In this document: positions 1 through 6,328 of the stretch, in pieces
Position numbering within the stretch: the first letter of the stretch is position 1
Layout of the letters: the number at the start of each line of letters is the position of its first letter
Assembly (NCBI GenBank): GCA_001577135.1
Contig: LSCK01000052.1
Span: 1 to 7,633 of the forward strand
Direction: 5' to 3'
DNA: 7,633 bases
DNA from: Cloacimonetes bacterium TCS60
Lineage (GTDB): Bacteria > Cloacimonadota > Cloacimonadia > JGIOTU-2
Made by a program: the position numbers and the translations under genes
The notes under the pieces: model-generated
Told to the model about the DNA's origin: nothing
What the model saw: the letters and a program-made list of their open reading frames with translations, nothing else
Database searches by the model: none

Positions 1-1289
1 GGTTCATAAATATTTGGTGTTACGGGAATATGTACACCGGTTTCCTTAATTACTCCATTCAGGATCATTTTCACTCCAATTGCTGCTGGTAACCCAACTG
101 TTCGTGACATGGAGGAGTCACCATTCGGGATGCCGTAGTCTATCATGGTGGCAGTAATGTGTTGTTTTTTCTGAGGAAATTCCGCTTCAAATTCATGCTG
201 CATAACTAGCATATCGCGTTCATCCGATTTATATTTCAATTTTTTCAATAAGATTTTGCAGAAAACATCCATAGCTGTGCCCTGTCGCAATTCTATCTGT
301 TCATCTCCAAGCATTCCTAACCATTCCATCCTGTGAATAGGATCAGCATCAACTGAGACGTCCCATTGCTCAGCTAGATTTTTATTCAGGTCACTATATT
401 TATCTACTGTAACCAGTTTTCTCATAAAATCTGCATATGTGAGATCAGTCAGGTCATAATTTTTCTCATCATCCACCATGCCCAAATCCACGAGCAGCTT
501 CATGGTTTTGCACCAGCCTGGATAGCGCAGTGTACCACGGAACATTGTATCTGTGCTTTCAATACTGTAAATTTTCTTATAAGGAACAGAATCGCGATTT
601 GGGTATGCTTCTAATTCACCAAAATTAGGAATATCGATCTTCCAGTGGTTGGCAAATAGTTCTGGTCCCGGGATATCGATAATCTCTCTATCTTCCAGGT
701 AACGAGCAGAATTTTTTCCTGCTTTGACAACACCACGTGGGCTCCAGGAAAATTTATAGCCCCAGGGATTGGTGTTTGCTTCCGGAGCAGGCAAACCGCC
801 ACAATAGGATCTAAAACTCTTTATTTGTCCCCCTTGATCTTTGACCGAATCAATGATTTTCATAGCAGACATGTGATCTATACCGGGATCCACACCAATT
901 TCATTCAGAAGCATCACGCCTGCCTTTTTTGCATCTTCATGCAATGATTTCATCTCATCGCTAACATAGGAGGTGGTAACCATATGCTTTTTATGCTTAA
1001 TACATTCTTGGGCAACTTTAGGATGGAATGTATAGGGTAAAAGGCTAACTGCAAGATCGTGCTCGGAAATAAGTTTACTCAATTTTTCATCATTTTTTAC
1101 ATTTAGGGCTATAGCTTTGCCTCTGGCATGGCCATTCACCAATTTCTCTGCTTTGCTTACAGTTCTACTGGCAACAGTTACAAGAAAATTTGGTTGATCA
1201 AGTAAATATTCCACATGTGGTTTGGAAACCAGGCCGGCTCCTAATATCAATATTTTCTTTTGTGCTTTGCTCGCATCTTTACTGTTCAT
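1..1289 (-). CDS. Saccharopine dehydrogenase (glutamate-forming; AASS C-terminal half / LYS9 type), 3' end outside window
   Basis: Oxidatively splits saccharopine into glutamate and 2-aminoadipate 6-semialdehyde, the second step of lysine degradation; a cytosolic enzyme. The visible 429 codons start with a short basic leader and a Rossmann nucleotide-binding loop (ILILGAGLVSKP, residues 13-24). Family blocks follow: SLLPYTFHP (82-90), GVDPGIDHMSAM (132-143), YCGGLPAPE (162-170), YKFSWSPRGV (178-187), YPNRDS (229-234), FRGTLRY (250-256), EWLGMLGDEQ (322-331) and RTVGLPAA (396-403). All match, by memory, the saccharopine dehydrogenase half of animal AASS. Only about 20 C-terminal residues seem to be missing, cut by the window edge. 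The ATG has AAGGAG 5 nt upstream, and that site lies in the 11-nt gap after the LKR stop codon, so the two genes are cotranscribed. After the second beta strand the sequence reads ASRT, with no acidic residue, which hints at NADP(H) rather than NAD use. The reverse, biosynthetic direction cannot be excluded. Confidence 0.93.
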   Translation of the reverse strand, partial: MNSKDASKAQKKILILGAGLVSKPHVEYLLDQPNFLVTVASRTVSKAEKLVNGHARGKAIALNVKNDEKLSKLISEHDLAVSLLPYTFHPKVAQECIKHKKHMVTTSYVSDEMKSLHEDAKKAGVMLLNEIGVDPGIDHMSAMKIIDSVKDQGGQIKSFRSYCGGLPAPEANTNPWGYKFSWSPRGVVKAGKNSARYLEDREIIDIPGPELFANHWKIDIPNFGELEAYPNRDSVPYKKIYSIESTDTMFRGTLRYPGWCKTMKLLVDLGMVDDEKNYDLTDLTYADFMRKLVTVDKYSDLNKNLAEQWDVSVDADPIHRMEWLGMLGDEQIELRQGTAMDVFCKILLKKLKYKSDERDMLVMQHEFEAEFPQKKQHITATMIDYGIPNGDSSMSRTVGLPAAIGVKMILNGVIKETGVHIPVTPNIYE

Positions 1290-1300
1290 TTAGACTCCTT

Positions 1301-2611
1301 TTATTTAGTTAAATATTCCTGTAAATATTTGTATTTTTGGGTCAGATTGCCCTGATAAAGGATAAGTGCTTTCTGTAAGGGCTCAGGTAATAGCGCCTTA
1401 TGCATTTTCCCGTTCTTAAAAGCATTTAATATCTGGGGAATGAATTTTACTAAAATGTGACTAAAATCAGTGGATGAATCCACAGGTATTTCGCAGGGAA
1501 GATTATCTCTGGTCATGATCATTACCCCATTTTGTTTAAAATTATTAGTCGTGATCTGTTGAATAGGATCATAGAGATAAAAAGGATTGTCAGGTTCAGT
1601 AATCCTATTAGACATCTCAATTGATCCTTCTATATCACAGGTTATATCTCCTATAACTTTTAATTTTTGTCTGGGATTTGCTTCGAATATTGAACGTAAT
1701 TTATTCTTCGTAACCAGTTTGGGATAATCCGGGGTCCAAAAAATTGTATTTATGAGGATAGATAATTGGGGTAGATAGTTATAGAATTTGGATTCATATT
1801 TCTCGGGATTATCATAATAATCTTGTAGAAGGAACTCTTTGTTTCTGTTTTTGGCAATGACCATATCTTCCTCTTTGAAAATTACAACATAGATATGATT
1901 TTCGGAGTGAAAGCCATTCTGTTGTAGTTCAAAGAGTTGATCAGGTTCGATCTCAATAATAGGCAAAAGTTTTAATATCTCCTGCGCTCCTTTGGAAACG
2001 TGCCCATATCCGGCAATTCCGCAAACTAATGGTAAGGCGTCTGGAGGAAATCCATTTTCAGAGATATCTCTACCAATTTGCATGATCTCATTTTTCATTG
2101 CCTCCAAATTGTCATATTGATATGATTTTTTTATCTCCCTAAATGGGTTTTTTATTCCTTCGGCCTCTAGCTTTTTTCCATAGCCCCAGAGAGAATTGAC
2201 CATCCCGGCAATGCCAGCAAATCGACCGAAAAAGATCATGCGGCGGTCGTGCTGATTTGTAATTGTTTCATAATCGATGAGATTATTGCTTAACTCCATC
2301 ATTTTTTGCAACATAGCCATATTATAATCTTGCCCTTTGATCGTATGAGAGAAAAACATATAACTACCATTTTTCCGGAAGAATTTAGCCGGCATCTCTT
2401 TAACGCCCAGGATTAACTGACATTGAGAAAGATCTTCCTGGATAATCGCACCTGATTCTTTATATTGCTTATCAGAAAATACTCGGATAGGGGAGGGCTG
2501 AACAATTGTATCGATATTGTATTTTGTTTTTAGGGGCTTAACATGTTCGGGTATGAGTGGAGTGCGTACTTCCCATTTACTTTTGTCTTCTCTCCTGATA
2601 CCGATTTTCAT
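1301..2611 (-). CDS. Lysine-ketoglutarate reductase (saccharopine dehydrogenase, lysine-forming; AASS N-terminal half)
   Basis: Condenses lysine with 2-oxoglutarate and reduces the product to saccharopine, the first step of the saccharopine pathway. The 436-residue protein matches the stand-alone LKR half of bifunctional AASS. The alanine-dehydrogenase/PNT-like N-terminus reads MKIGIRRED (1-9) and RTPLIPEHV (16-24). It continues with ILGVKE (67-72), FFSHTIKGQ (86-94), LIDYE (111-115) and FGRFAGIAGMVNSLWGYG (128-145). The dinucleotide-binding loop is CGIAGYGHVSKGAQEIL (197-213). The C-terminal part has GDITCDIEGSIE (321-332), PFYLYDP (343-349) and the closing YKYLQEYL (427-434), which resembles the end of the AASS reductase domain. 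The start ATG has an AGGT Shine-Dalgarno core about 5 nt upstream, inside the 13-nt gap after the OAT stop. It sits between OAT and SDH in one operon, in the same LKR-then-SDH order as the eukaryotic fusion. No damage is seen. Confidence 0.93.
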   Translation of the reverse strand: MKIGIRREDKSKWEVRTPLIPEHVKPLKTKYNIDTIVQPSPIRVFSDKQYKESGAIIQEDLSQCQLILGVKEMPAKFFRKNGSYMFFSHTIKGQDYNMAMLQKMMELSNNLIDYETITNQHDRRMIFFGRFAGIAGMVNSLWGYGKKLEAEGIKNPFREIKKSYQYDNLEAMKNEIMQIGRDISENGFPPDALPLVCGIAGYGHVSKGAQEILKLLPIIEIEPDQLFELQQNGFHSENHIYVVIFKEEDMVIAKNRNKEFLLQDYYDNPEKYESKFYNYLPQLSILINTIFWTPDYPKLVTKNKLRSIFEANPRQKLKVIGDITCDIEGSIEMSNRITEPDNPFYLYDPIQQITTNNFKQNGVMIMTRDNLPCEIPVDSSTDFSHILVKFIPQILNAFKNGKMHKALLPEPLQKALILYQGNLTQKYKYLQEYLTK

Positions 2612-2624
2612 TTAACCTACTCTA

Positions 2625-3872
2625 TTATTTTATTAATTGACGAAAAGTTCTATTAATGATTTTTAATCCATCTTCTAACTGCGCTTTTGTAATGGTGAGG
2701 GGTGGAGCAAACCGAATGATATTACCATGGGTTTGTTTTGCCAGGAGGCCATTATGTTTTAACTGCTTACAAATTTCCCAGGCCTCGATTTCCTTAGTTT
2801 CATCAATCACAACAGCATTTAAAAGTCCCTTACCTCTAATCTTTTTAATTAAGGGGGAGTCGATGTTTCTCAGTTCTTCACGAAAGACTTTTCCCAGGTC
2901 AGCAGCTTTATGAGCGAGATTTTCATCTCTTACTACTTCCAGAGCTGCCTTAGCTACGGTACAAGCCAGTGGGAAACCACCGAAGGTAGAGCCGTGTTCA
3001 CCCGGCTTGAAGACTTCCATTTTATCATCATCTGCCAATACAGCTGATACAGGTAGCACACCGCCGGATATAGCTTTACCTAGAATTAGAACATCCGGTC
3101 GAACCTCTTCCCAGTCACAAGCCAAAAGTTTACCAGTGCGAGCAATTCCTGTTTGCACCTCGTCCGCAACGAAAAGCACATTGTGTTTCTGACAGAGCTC
3201 GTAACTTTTCTTAAGATAGCCATCTTCTGGCACCTTAACACCAGCTTCACCCTGAATTGGTTCAACTACAAATCCTGCGATTTCTTTTCCCTGTTCTGTT
3301 AAAATTTTTTCTAAAGCATCAATATTATTGTAGGGGATAATTTCAATTCCGGGCAAAAACGGTCCAAAATTTTTATAGGCAGTCGGATCAGTCGAAGCGG
3401 ATATTACACCTGTGGTGCGGCCGTGAAAATTGTTTTCACAAAAAACCAATTTTGCCTTGTTCGAATCTATTCCCTTTTTCTCATAGCCCCATTTTCTTGT
3501 TAATTTAATAGCAGTTTCAACTGCTTCCGCACCTGTATTCATGGGCAGAACTTTATCATAACCAAAAAATTCAGTCACGAACTTTTCATATTCGCCCAAT
3601 TTGTTATTATAGAATGCACGTGAAGTTAGGGTAAGGATATCGGCTTGTTTTTTTAGAGCTTTAATTATTTTGGCATGGCAATGTCCCTGGTTCAGAGCTG
3701 AGTAGGCAGAGAGAAAATCAATATATTTTTTACCTTCTGGATCCCAGACAAAAGGACCTTTTGCTTTTGCAATAACCACGGGTAAAGGATGATAATTGTG
3801 AGCACCATATTTATTTTCCAAATCCATTGCCTTTTGGGAGCTTATATTTCCGTGAACTGGTTTTTTTACCAT
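2625..3872 (-). CDS. rocD: Ornithine aminotransferase (ornithine--oxo-acid transaminase)
   Basis: A PLP enzyme that transfers the delta-amino group of ornithine to 2-oxoglutarate, giving glutamate 5-semialdehyde and glutamate; a class-III aminotransferase. The 415-residue protein resembles human OAT along its whole length: [11 protein letters not shown] (22-32), [13 protein letters not shown] (54-66), LTSRAFYNN (82-90), [11 protein letters not shown] (109-119), NFHGRT (148-153), EPIQGEAGV (204-212), [12 protein letters not shown] (236-247) and GEHGSTFGG (291-299). The Schiff-base lysine is K266 (LGKAISGG) and the PLP-ring aspartate is D237. OAT-specific substrate residues appear to be kept: Y27 (human Y55), R152 (human R180) and E209 (human E235). 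This argues against a plain acetylornithine, GABA or lysine 6-aminotransferase. The start ATG has GAGG 8 nt upstream. It is the first gene of the OAT-LKR-SDH operon, directly behind a TTGACA promoter. A moonlighting role in lysine transamination is possible but not indicated. Confidence 0.94.
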   Translation of the reverse strand: MVKKPVHGNISSQKAMDLENKYGAHNYHPLPVVIAKAKGPFVWDPEGKKYIDFLSAYSALNQGHCHAKIIKALKKQADILTLTSRAFYNNKLGEYEKFVTEFFGYDKVLPMNTGAEAVETAIKLTRKWGYEKKGIDSNKAKLVFCENNFHGRTTGVISASTDPTAYKNFGPFLPGIEIIPYNNIDALEKILTEQGKEIAGFVVEPIQGEAGVKVPEDGYLKKSYELCQKHNVLFVADEVQTGIARTGKLLACDWEEVRPDVLILGKAISGGVLPVSAVLADDDKMEVFKPGEHGSTFGGFPLACTVAKAALEVVRDENLAHKAADLGKVFREELRNIDSPLIKKIRGKGLLNAVVIDETKEIEAWEICKQLKHNGLLAKQTHGNIIRFAPPLTITKAQLEDGLKIINRTFRQLIK

Positions 3873-3898
3873 ATCTTTACCTCATAAAATTTTTGACC

Positions 3899-3928
3899 TT
3901 TGTAAAAAAATAGGACCTGTTTTGTCAA
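3899..3928 (-). promoter_or_regulatory. Sigma-70-type promoter of the OAT-LKR-SDH operon
   Basis: On the minus strand a perfect TTGACA -35 box (3923-3928) is followed after 18 nt by TACAAA (3899-3904), which matches TATAAT at 4 of 6 positions. Transcription would start near 3892. That leaves a leader of about 20 nt, just enough for the GAGG ribosome site before the OAT start, and too short for a riboswitch. The start site is inferred. Confidence 0.6.
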
Positions 3929-3932
3929 GTCC
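3913..3932. promoter_or_regulatory. Candidate operator: 20-bp imperfect palindrome over the operon's -35 box
   Basis: The arms GGACCTG (3913-3919) and CAAGTCC (3926-3932) are inverted repeats matching at 6 of 7 positions around a 6-nt centre. The right arm overlaps the TTGACA -35 box. A dimeric repressor bound here would block RNA polymerase. No regulator gene is in the window and I do not recognise the motif as belonging to a known family. Confidence 0.4.
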
Positions 3933-4126
3933 AGCAGATTTGCTAGAAAAAATTATTGATAAACTATGATTCTGTGCCAAATTTTCTTATCAGTTTTCTG
4001 AGGAAAGTAAGATTTTACAGATGTGCATCAGACAATTTTTGAATAAAATTTTGTTTATCCTGGAATCCATCTTGAGATAATAATTTAATAGAGCAAAAAT
4101 TCCAAAACTAAATATAAATTCATTGA
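3933..4126. other. Non-coding divergent intergenic stretch
   Basis: The whole gap between the diverging OAT and THEP1-like genes (3873-4181) is 309 nt. Outside the operon promoter at its left end and the candidate THEP1 regulatory repeat at its right end, this AT-rich stretch has stop codons in all frames and no open frame longer than about a dozen codons. Small inverted repeats exist, such as TCAG-TTTT-CTGA near 3990-4001 nested between TCTTA and TAAGA, but they are too short to call. I see no tRNA, riboswitch or mobile-element end. Confidence 0.6.
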
Positions 4127-4145
4127 CTGATTTAAGCGGAATCAG
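4127..4145. promoter_or_regulatory. Perfect 6-bp inverted repeat upstream of the THEP1-like gene, next to a weak -35 box
   Basis: CTGATT (4127-4132) and AATCAG (4140-4145) are perfect inverted repeats around a 7-nt centre. A plus-strand TTGACT (4123-4128) that could serve as a -35 box overlaps the left arm. No convincing -10 box follows at 16-18 nt; TATTAA at 4150-4155 is too far away. The repeat could be an operator or chance in AT-rich DNA. Confidence 0.25.
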
Positions 4146-4181
4146 AAATTATTAATTTAATCGATCAAAAGGATTAAGCAT

Positions 4182-4703
4182 ATGCCAAATAATATACTAA
4201 TTACCGGTAGACCCAATGTGGGTAAAACAACTCTTATTAATAAAATCAGAAAAAATCTGGATTGTAAAATCGGTGGATTTATTACCTTTGAAAAACGAAG
4301 AAACGGGAAGAGAACCGGTTTTTATATCCAGGATTTCGCAGGGAATAGAATGACCATGGCAGATGTCAATATCAAATCTCCTTATCGCGTATCAAAATAT
4401 TATGTGGATATTTCAGCATTTGAAGAAATAGGTGTTCCTGCTCTGGAGAGAGCAAAACACAGAGCAGATATCGTAATAATTGATGAAATAGGTCCCATGG
4501 AGACTTTTAGTGAGAAATTTTGTAACATGCTAGAGAGTCATTTTGATTCTGGAAAATTATTGCTAGCGTCAATCAAAAAAAGGGATTATCCATTTACTAC
4601 TAAGTTGAAGAATCGTGACGATGTAACTATTTTTAGCTTGAATTACCAAAATAGGGAGAATTTGTTACAGCCAATTTTAGCAGAAATAGATAATAACCTA
4701 TAA
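4182..4703 (+). CDS. THEP1-family P-loop nucleoside-triphosphatase
   Basis: A 173-residue NTPase of the NTPase_1/THEP1 family (archaeal-bacterial THEP1, human cancer-related nucleoside-triphosphatase). Known members hydrolyse a broad range of NTPs slowly in vitro; the biological role is unsettled. Walker A is at the N-terminus (GRPNVGKTT, residues 9-17). The family GGF-x4-R block follows (31-39, with GFYIQDFAG at 46-54). A Walker B of the family form IIDEIGPME is at 99-107. The end is the short alpha/beta C-terminal half (LLLASIKKRD, 126-135). Length is normal for the family. AAAAGGA lies 8 nt before the ATG. It is transcribed away from the OAT operon, and 45 nt separate its stop from the sigma-factor remnant, which has its own promoter, so it is probably monocistronic. 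Confidence 0.9.
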   Translation: MPNNILITGRPNVGKTTLINKIRKNLDCKIGGFITFEKRRNGKRTGFYIQDFAGNRMTMADVNIKSPYRVSKYYVDISAFEEIGVPALERAKHRADIVIIDEIGPMETFSEKFCNMLESHFDSGKLLLASIKKRDYPFTTKLKNRDDVTIFSLNYQNRENLLQPILAEIDNNL

Positions 4704-4710
4704 AAAATAT

Positions 4711-4739
4711 TGTAACGTTTTGGACTATTTTACGTATTA
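4711..4739 (+). promoter_or_regulatory. ECF-sigma-type promoter (TGTAAC-N16-CGTATTA)
   Basis: TGTAAC (4711-4716) and CGTATTA (4733-4739) put AAC and CGT exactly 16 nt apart. These are the conserved cores of promoters read by ECF sigma factors. It lies just upstream of the start codon of an ECF sigma remnant, as expected for an autoregulated sigma gene. Transcription should begin near 4745, only a few nt before the ATG, so the transcript would be nearly leaderless. The match is by eye against the general ECF consensus. Confidence 0.55.
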
Positions 4740-4748
4740 ATTATAGAG

Positions 4749-4913
4749 ATGGACCTAGAAAATATACAACTTGAAAAAGAAGCTATAAGAAAAGCAAAGC
4801 GAGATAAGGAAGCATTTGAATTTCTTTATCGAAAATATTTTCCCAAAATTAATAATTTAATTGTACTTAACTTTAATCGTAGATCTTGGCTTTTTTCCAT
4901 TTACCCCTTTTAA
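4749..4913 (+). pseudogene. Truncated ECF RNA polymerase sigma factor (N-terminal remnant of region 2)
   Basis: This 54-codon frame begins MDLENIQLEKEA and continues RKAKRDKEAFEFLYRKYFPK (residues 14-33), then INNLI (34-38). That is the characteristic beginning of ECF sigma factor region 2 (typically AK-GDKEAFEELYRKYFPKI). An intact ECF sigma has about 160-200 residues with regions 2.2-2.4 (the ...AEDI... block) and region 4; none of these is present. Sigma-like sequence stops near 4863-4868. The frame then runs antisense through the last codons of the convergent MATE gene, giving an unrelated hydrophobic tail to the stop at 4911-4913. It overlaps the MATE gene by 41 nt. The best reading is a sigma gene cut by deletion or rearrangement while its promoter and start survive; an assembly misjoin would look the same. 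A functional micropeptide is unlikely. Confidence 0.7.
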
Positions 4914-6312
4914 AACTAATAAAGGCTATAATTAGGACCAATAAATTACTTATAAGCATAGACCACCAAACTGCATCATAAGGGTGATTGGCTAGAGGTT
5001 TGGCTATAGTTGTAAAAGCGTTTTGCAAAATTCCAGTTTTAAAAATATTCAGTTTTAAAACTGCACCTGACAGAACAAAGACAAATGGTATGCGAAAAGC
5101 CCAAAGTCTTAGAATATTAAAAGTCATGACAAATTTTGTGTGTCCCGACCCATTAAAAACACCAAAAAAGACAAATACCATAGAAAAAAGGAAGGCTGCA
5201 ACTGCTATCACTTTTGTCATTCTTTGTCCTAAGATAAACACTTGTTGATCCTTAATGAATATTTGAGTAAGGTGTCCTCCAAAGAAAAATATTATAGTAC
5301 CACCGATCAACATAATCACAGCAACAACTTTTAAAGTTACCCAAAGACTTTCTTCTGCTCTTTCGGGATTTTTTGCACCCAAATTTTGCCCAACTATCGC
5401 TTCCAAAGCCTTACCGAATCCCATGGATGGTAGCATAAAGAAACTCATTAATCTTTTACCAATAGAAAAGGCTGATATTACCAAAGTCCCAAAAGTATTA
5501 ACAAATCCTTGCAGAACAATGAAACCAAGGCTGGTCATGGATAATCCTAATGAAGCTGGAAGGCTAATATTTAAAATTCGCTTCAGCATTTTGGTATCTG
5601 GTTTTAAGTTTTCCCAATGTGGCTTTAGAATTTTAAATTTTTTCAATATCAGAATTATGGAGAGGATTCCGGCTATAGCTCTTGCAGTGAAAGTTGCAAT
5701 AGCAGCCCCGGTTGTTTCCAACCTGGGAAAAAAGGAAACTCCAAAAATTAATAGAGGGTCCAGAACCACATTAATTGTGATTGCCACTATTTGTATTTTT
5801 AGGGGAGTCATGGTATCTCCCAGCCCTCTGGCAAAACTCTGAAAAGAGATGAAGATAATCATAAAAGGCATAGCGTATAGAATAATGGAAAAGTAAGTAT
5901 TAGCCTTCAGAAAAATAGATTCGGGGGTGTTTAATAAGCGTAAAATATCTTTTGAATAGAAATAATTAACAGCAATCATGATTAGGAAAAATAGAATTAA
6001 GATATTGCTGAATTGTCCCACAACATGTCGTAATTTATCGGGCTGGTTCGAGCCTTTATACTGGGAAACCAAAGCAGTGCCAGCAGTCGTTAGTCCAATT
6101 CCTATTGCTAAAAAAAAGAAGACAATTGGAAATGACATTCCTGCAACTGATACTGCACCTTTTGCGTTCTCACCTAATTTGCCTAACCAGAAAACATCCA
6201 CCACATTGTATATCATCTGGAGAAGATTGGATAGAACTATTGGGAGTGATAGTGTTATCAGGTTTTTTAAGAGATTTCCCTCAGTTAGGTCAATTGATTT
6301 ATTAGGTTGCAT
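4873..6312 (-). CDS. MATE-family multidrug/Na+ or H+ antiporter (NorM/DinF-like)
   Basis: A 479-residue inner-membrane exporter with about 12 transmembrane helices, expected to expel cationic or other small molecules in exchange for Na+ or H+. The classic MATE opening is present (LTEGNLLKNLITLSLPIVLS, residues 9-28), followed by YNVVDVFWLG (35-44). Next come the TM4-5 blocks FARGLGDTMTP (160-170) and NVVLDPLLIFG (181-191). The pseudo-symmetric second half starts LKRILNISLPASLG (243-256) and has FGKALEAIVGQNLGAKNPERA (spanning 299-319) and FNGSGHT (386-392). Between the last two helices lies an extra loop of roughly 25 residues (about 423-447) that most MATE proteins lack. The start is fixed by the family N-terminus, although no Shine-Dalgarno is visible in the 16 nt after the GPP34-like stop, so translation may be coupled. 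Substrate cannot be told from sequence. Confidence 0.93.
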   Translation of the reverse strand: MQPNKSIDLTEGNLLKNLITLSLPIVLSNLLQMIYNVVDVFWLGKLGENAKGAVSVAGMSFPIVFFFLAIGIGLTTAGTALVSQYKGSNQPDKLRHVVGQFSNILILFFLIMIAVNYFYSKDILRLLNTPESIFLKANTYFSIILYAMPFMIIFISFQSFARGLGDTMTPLKIQIVAITINVVLDPLLIFGVSFFPRLETTGAAIATFTARAIAGILSIILILKKFKILKPHWENLKPDTKMLKRILNISLPASLGLSMTSLGFIVLQGFVNTFGTLVISAFSIGKRLMSFFMLPSMGFGKALEAIVGQNLGAKNPERAEESLWVTLKVVAVIMLIGGTIIFFFGGHLTQIFIKDQQVFILGQRMTKVIAVAAFLFSMVFVFFGVFNGSGHTKFVMTFNILRLWAFRIPFVFVLSGAVLKLNIFKTGILQNAFTTIAKPLANHPYDAVWWSMLISNLLVLIIAFISFKRGKWKKAKIYD

Positions 6313-6328
6313 GGATTATCAAAATCTA

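Noticed and set aside
611..802. Minus-strand 63-codon frame within the SDH gene
   Set aside because: Lies in another frame of the intact SDH coding sequence, with no support of its own.
3873..3898. Lysine riboswitch in the leader of the catabolic operon
   Set aside because: The predicted leader is only about 20 nt, far below the size of a lysine riboswitch, and no such structure is seen further upstream.
3980..4020. Nested small hairpin (TCTTA...TAAGA around TCAG-TTTT-CTGA) as a small RNA or terminator
   Set aside because: Stems of 4-5 bp with mismatches between them are expected by chance in AT-rich DNA, and no T-run follows.
4840..4872. Intrinsic terminator between the MATE stop and the sigma remnant
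   Set aside because: AAATTA/TAATTT can form only an all-AT stem with almost no loop and is not followed by a proper T-run on the minus strand.
5423..5842. Plus-strand open frame of 139 codons inside the MATE gene
   Set aside because: Shadow frame of a well-supported membrane protein gene; no ribosome site or recognisable motif.
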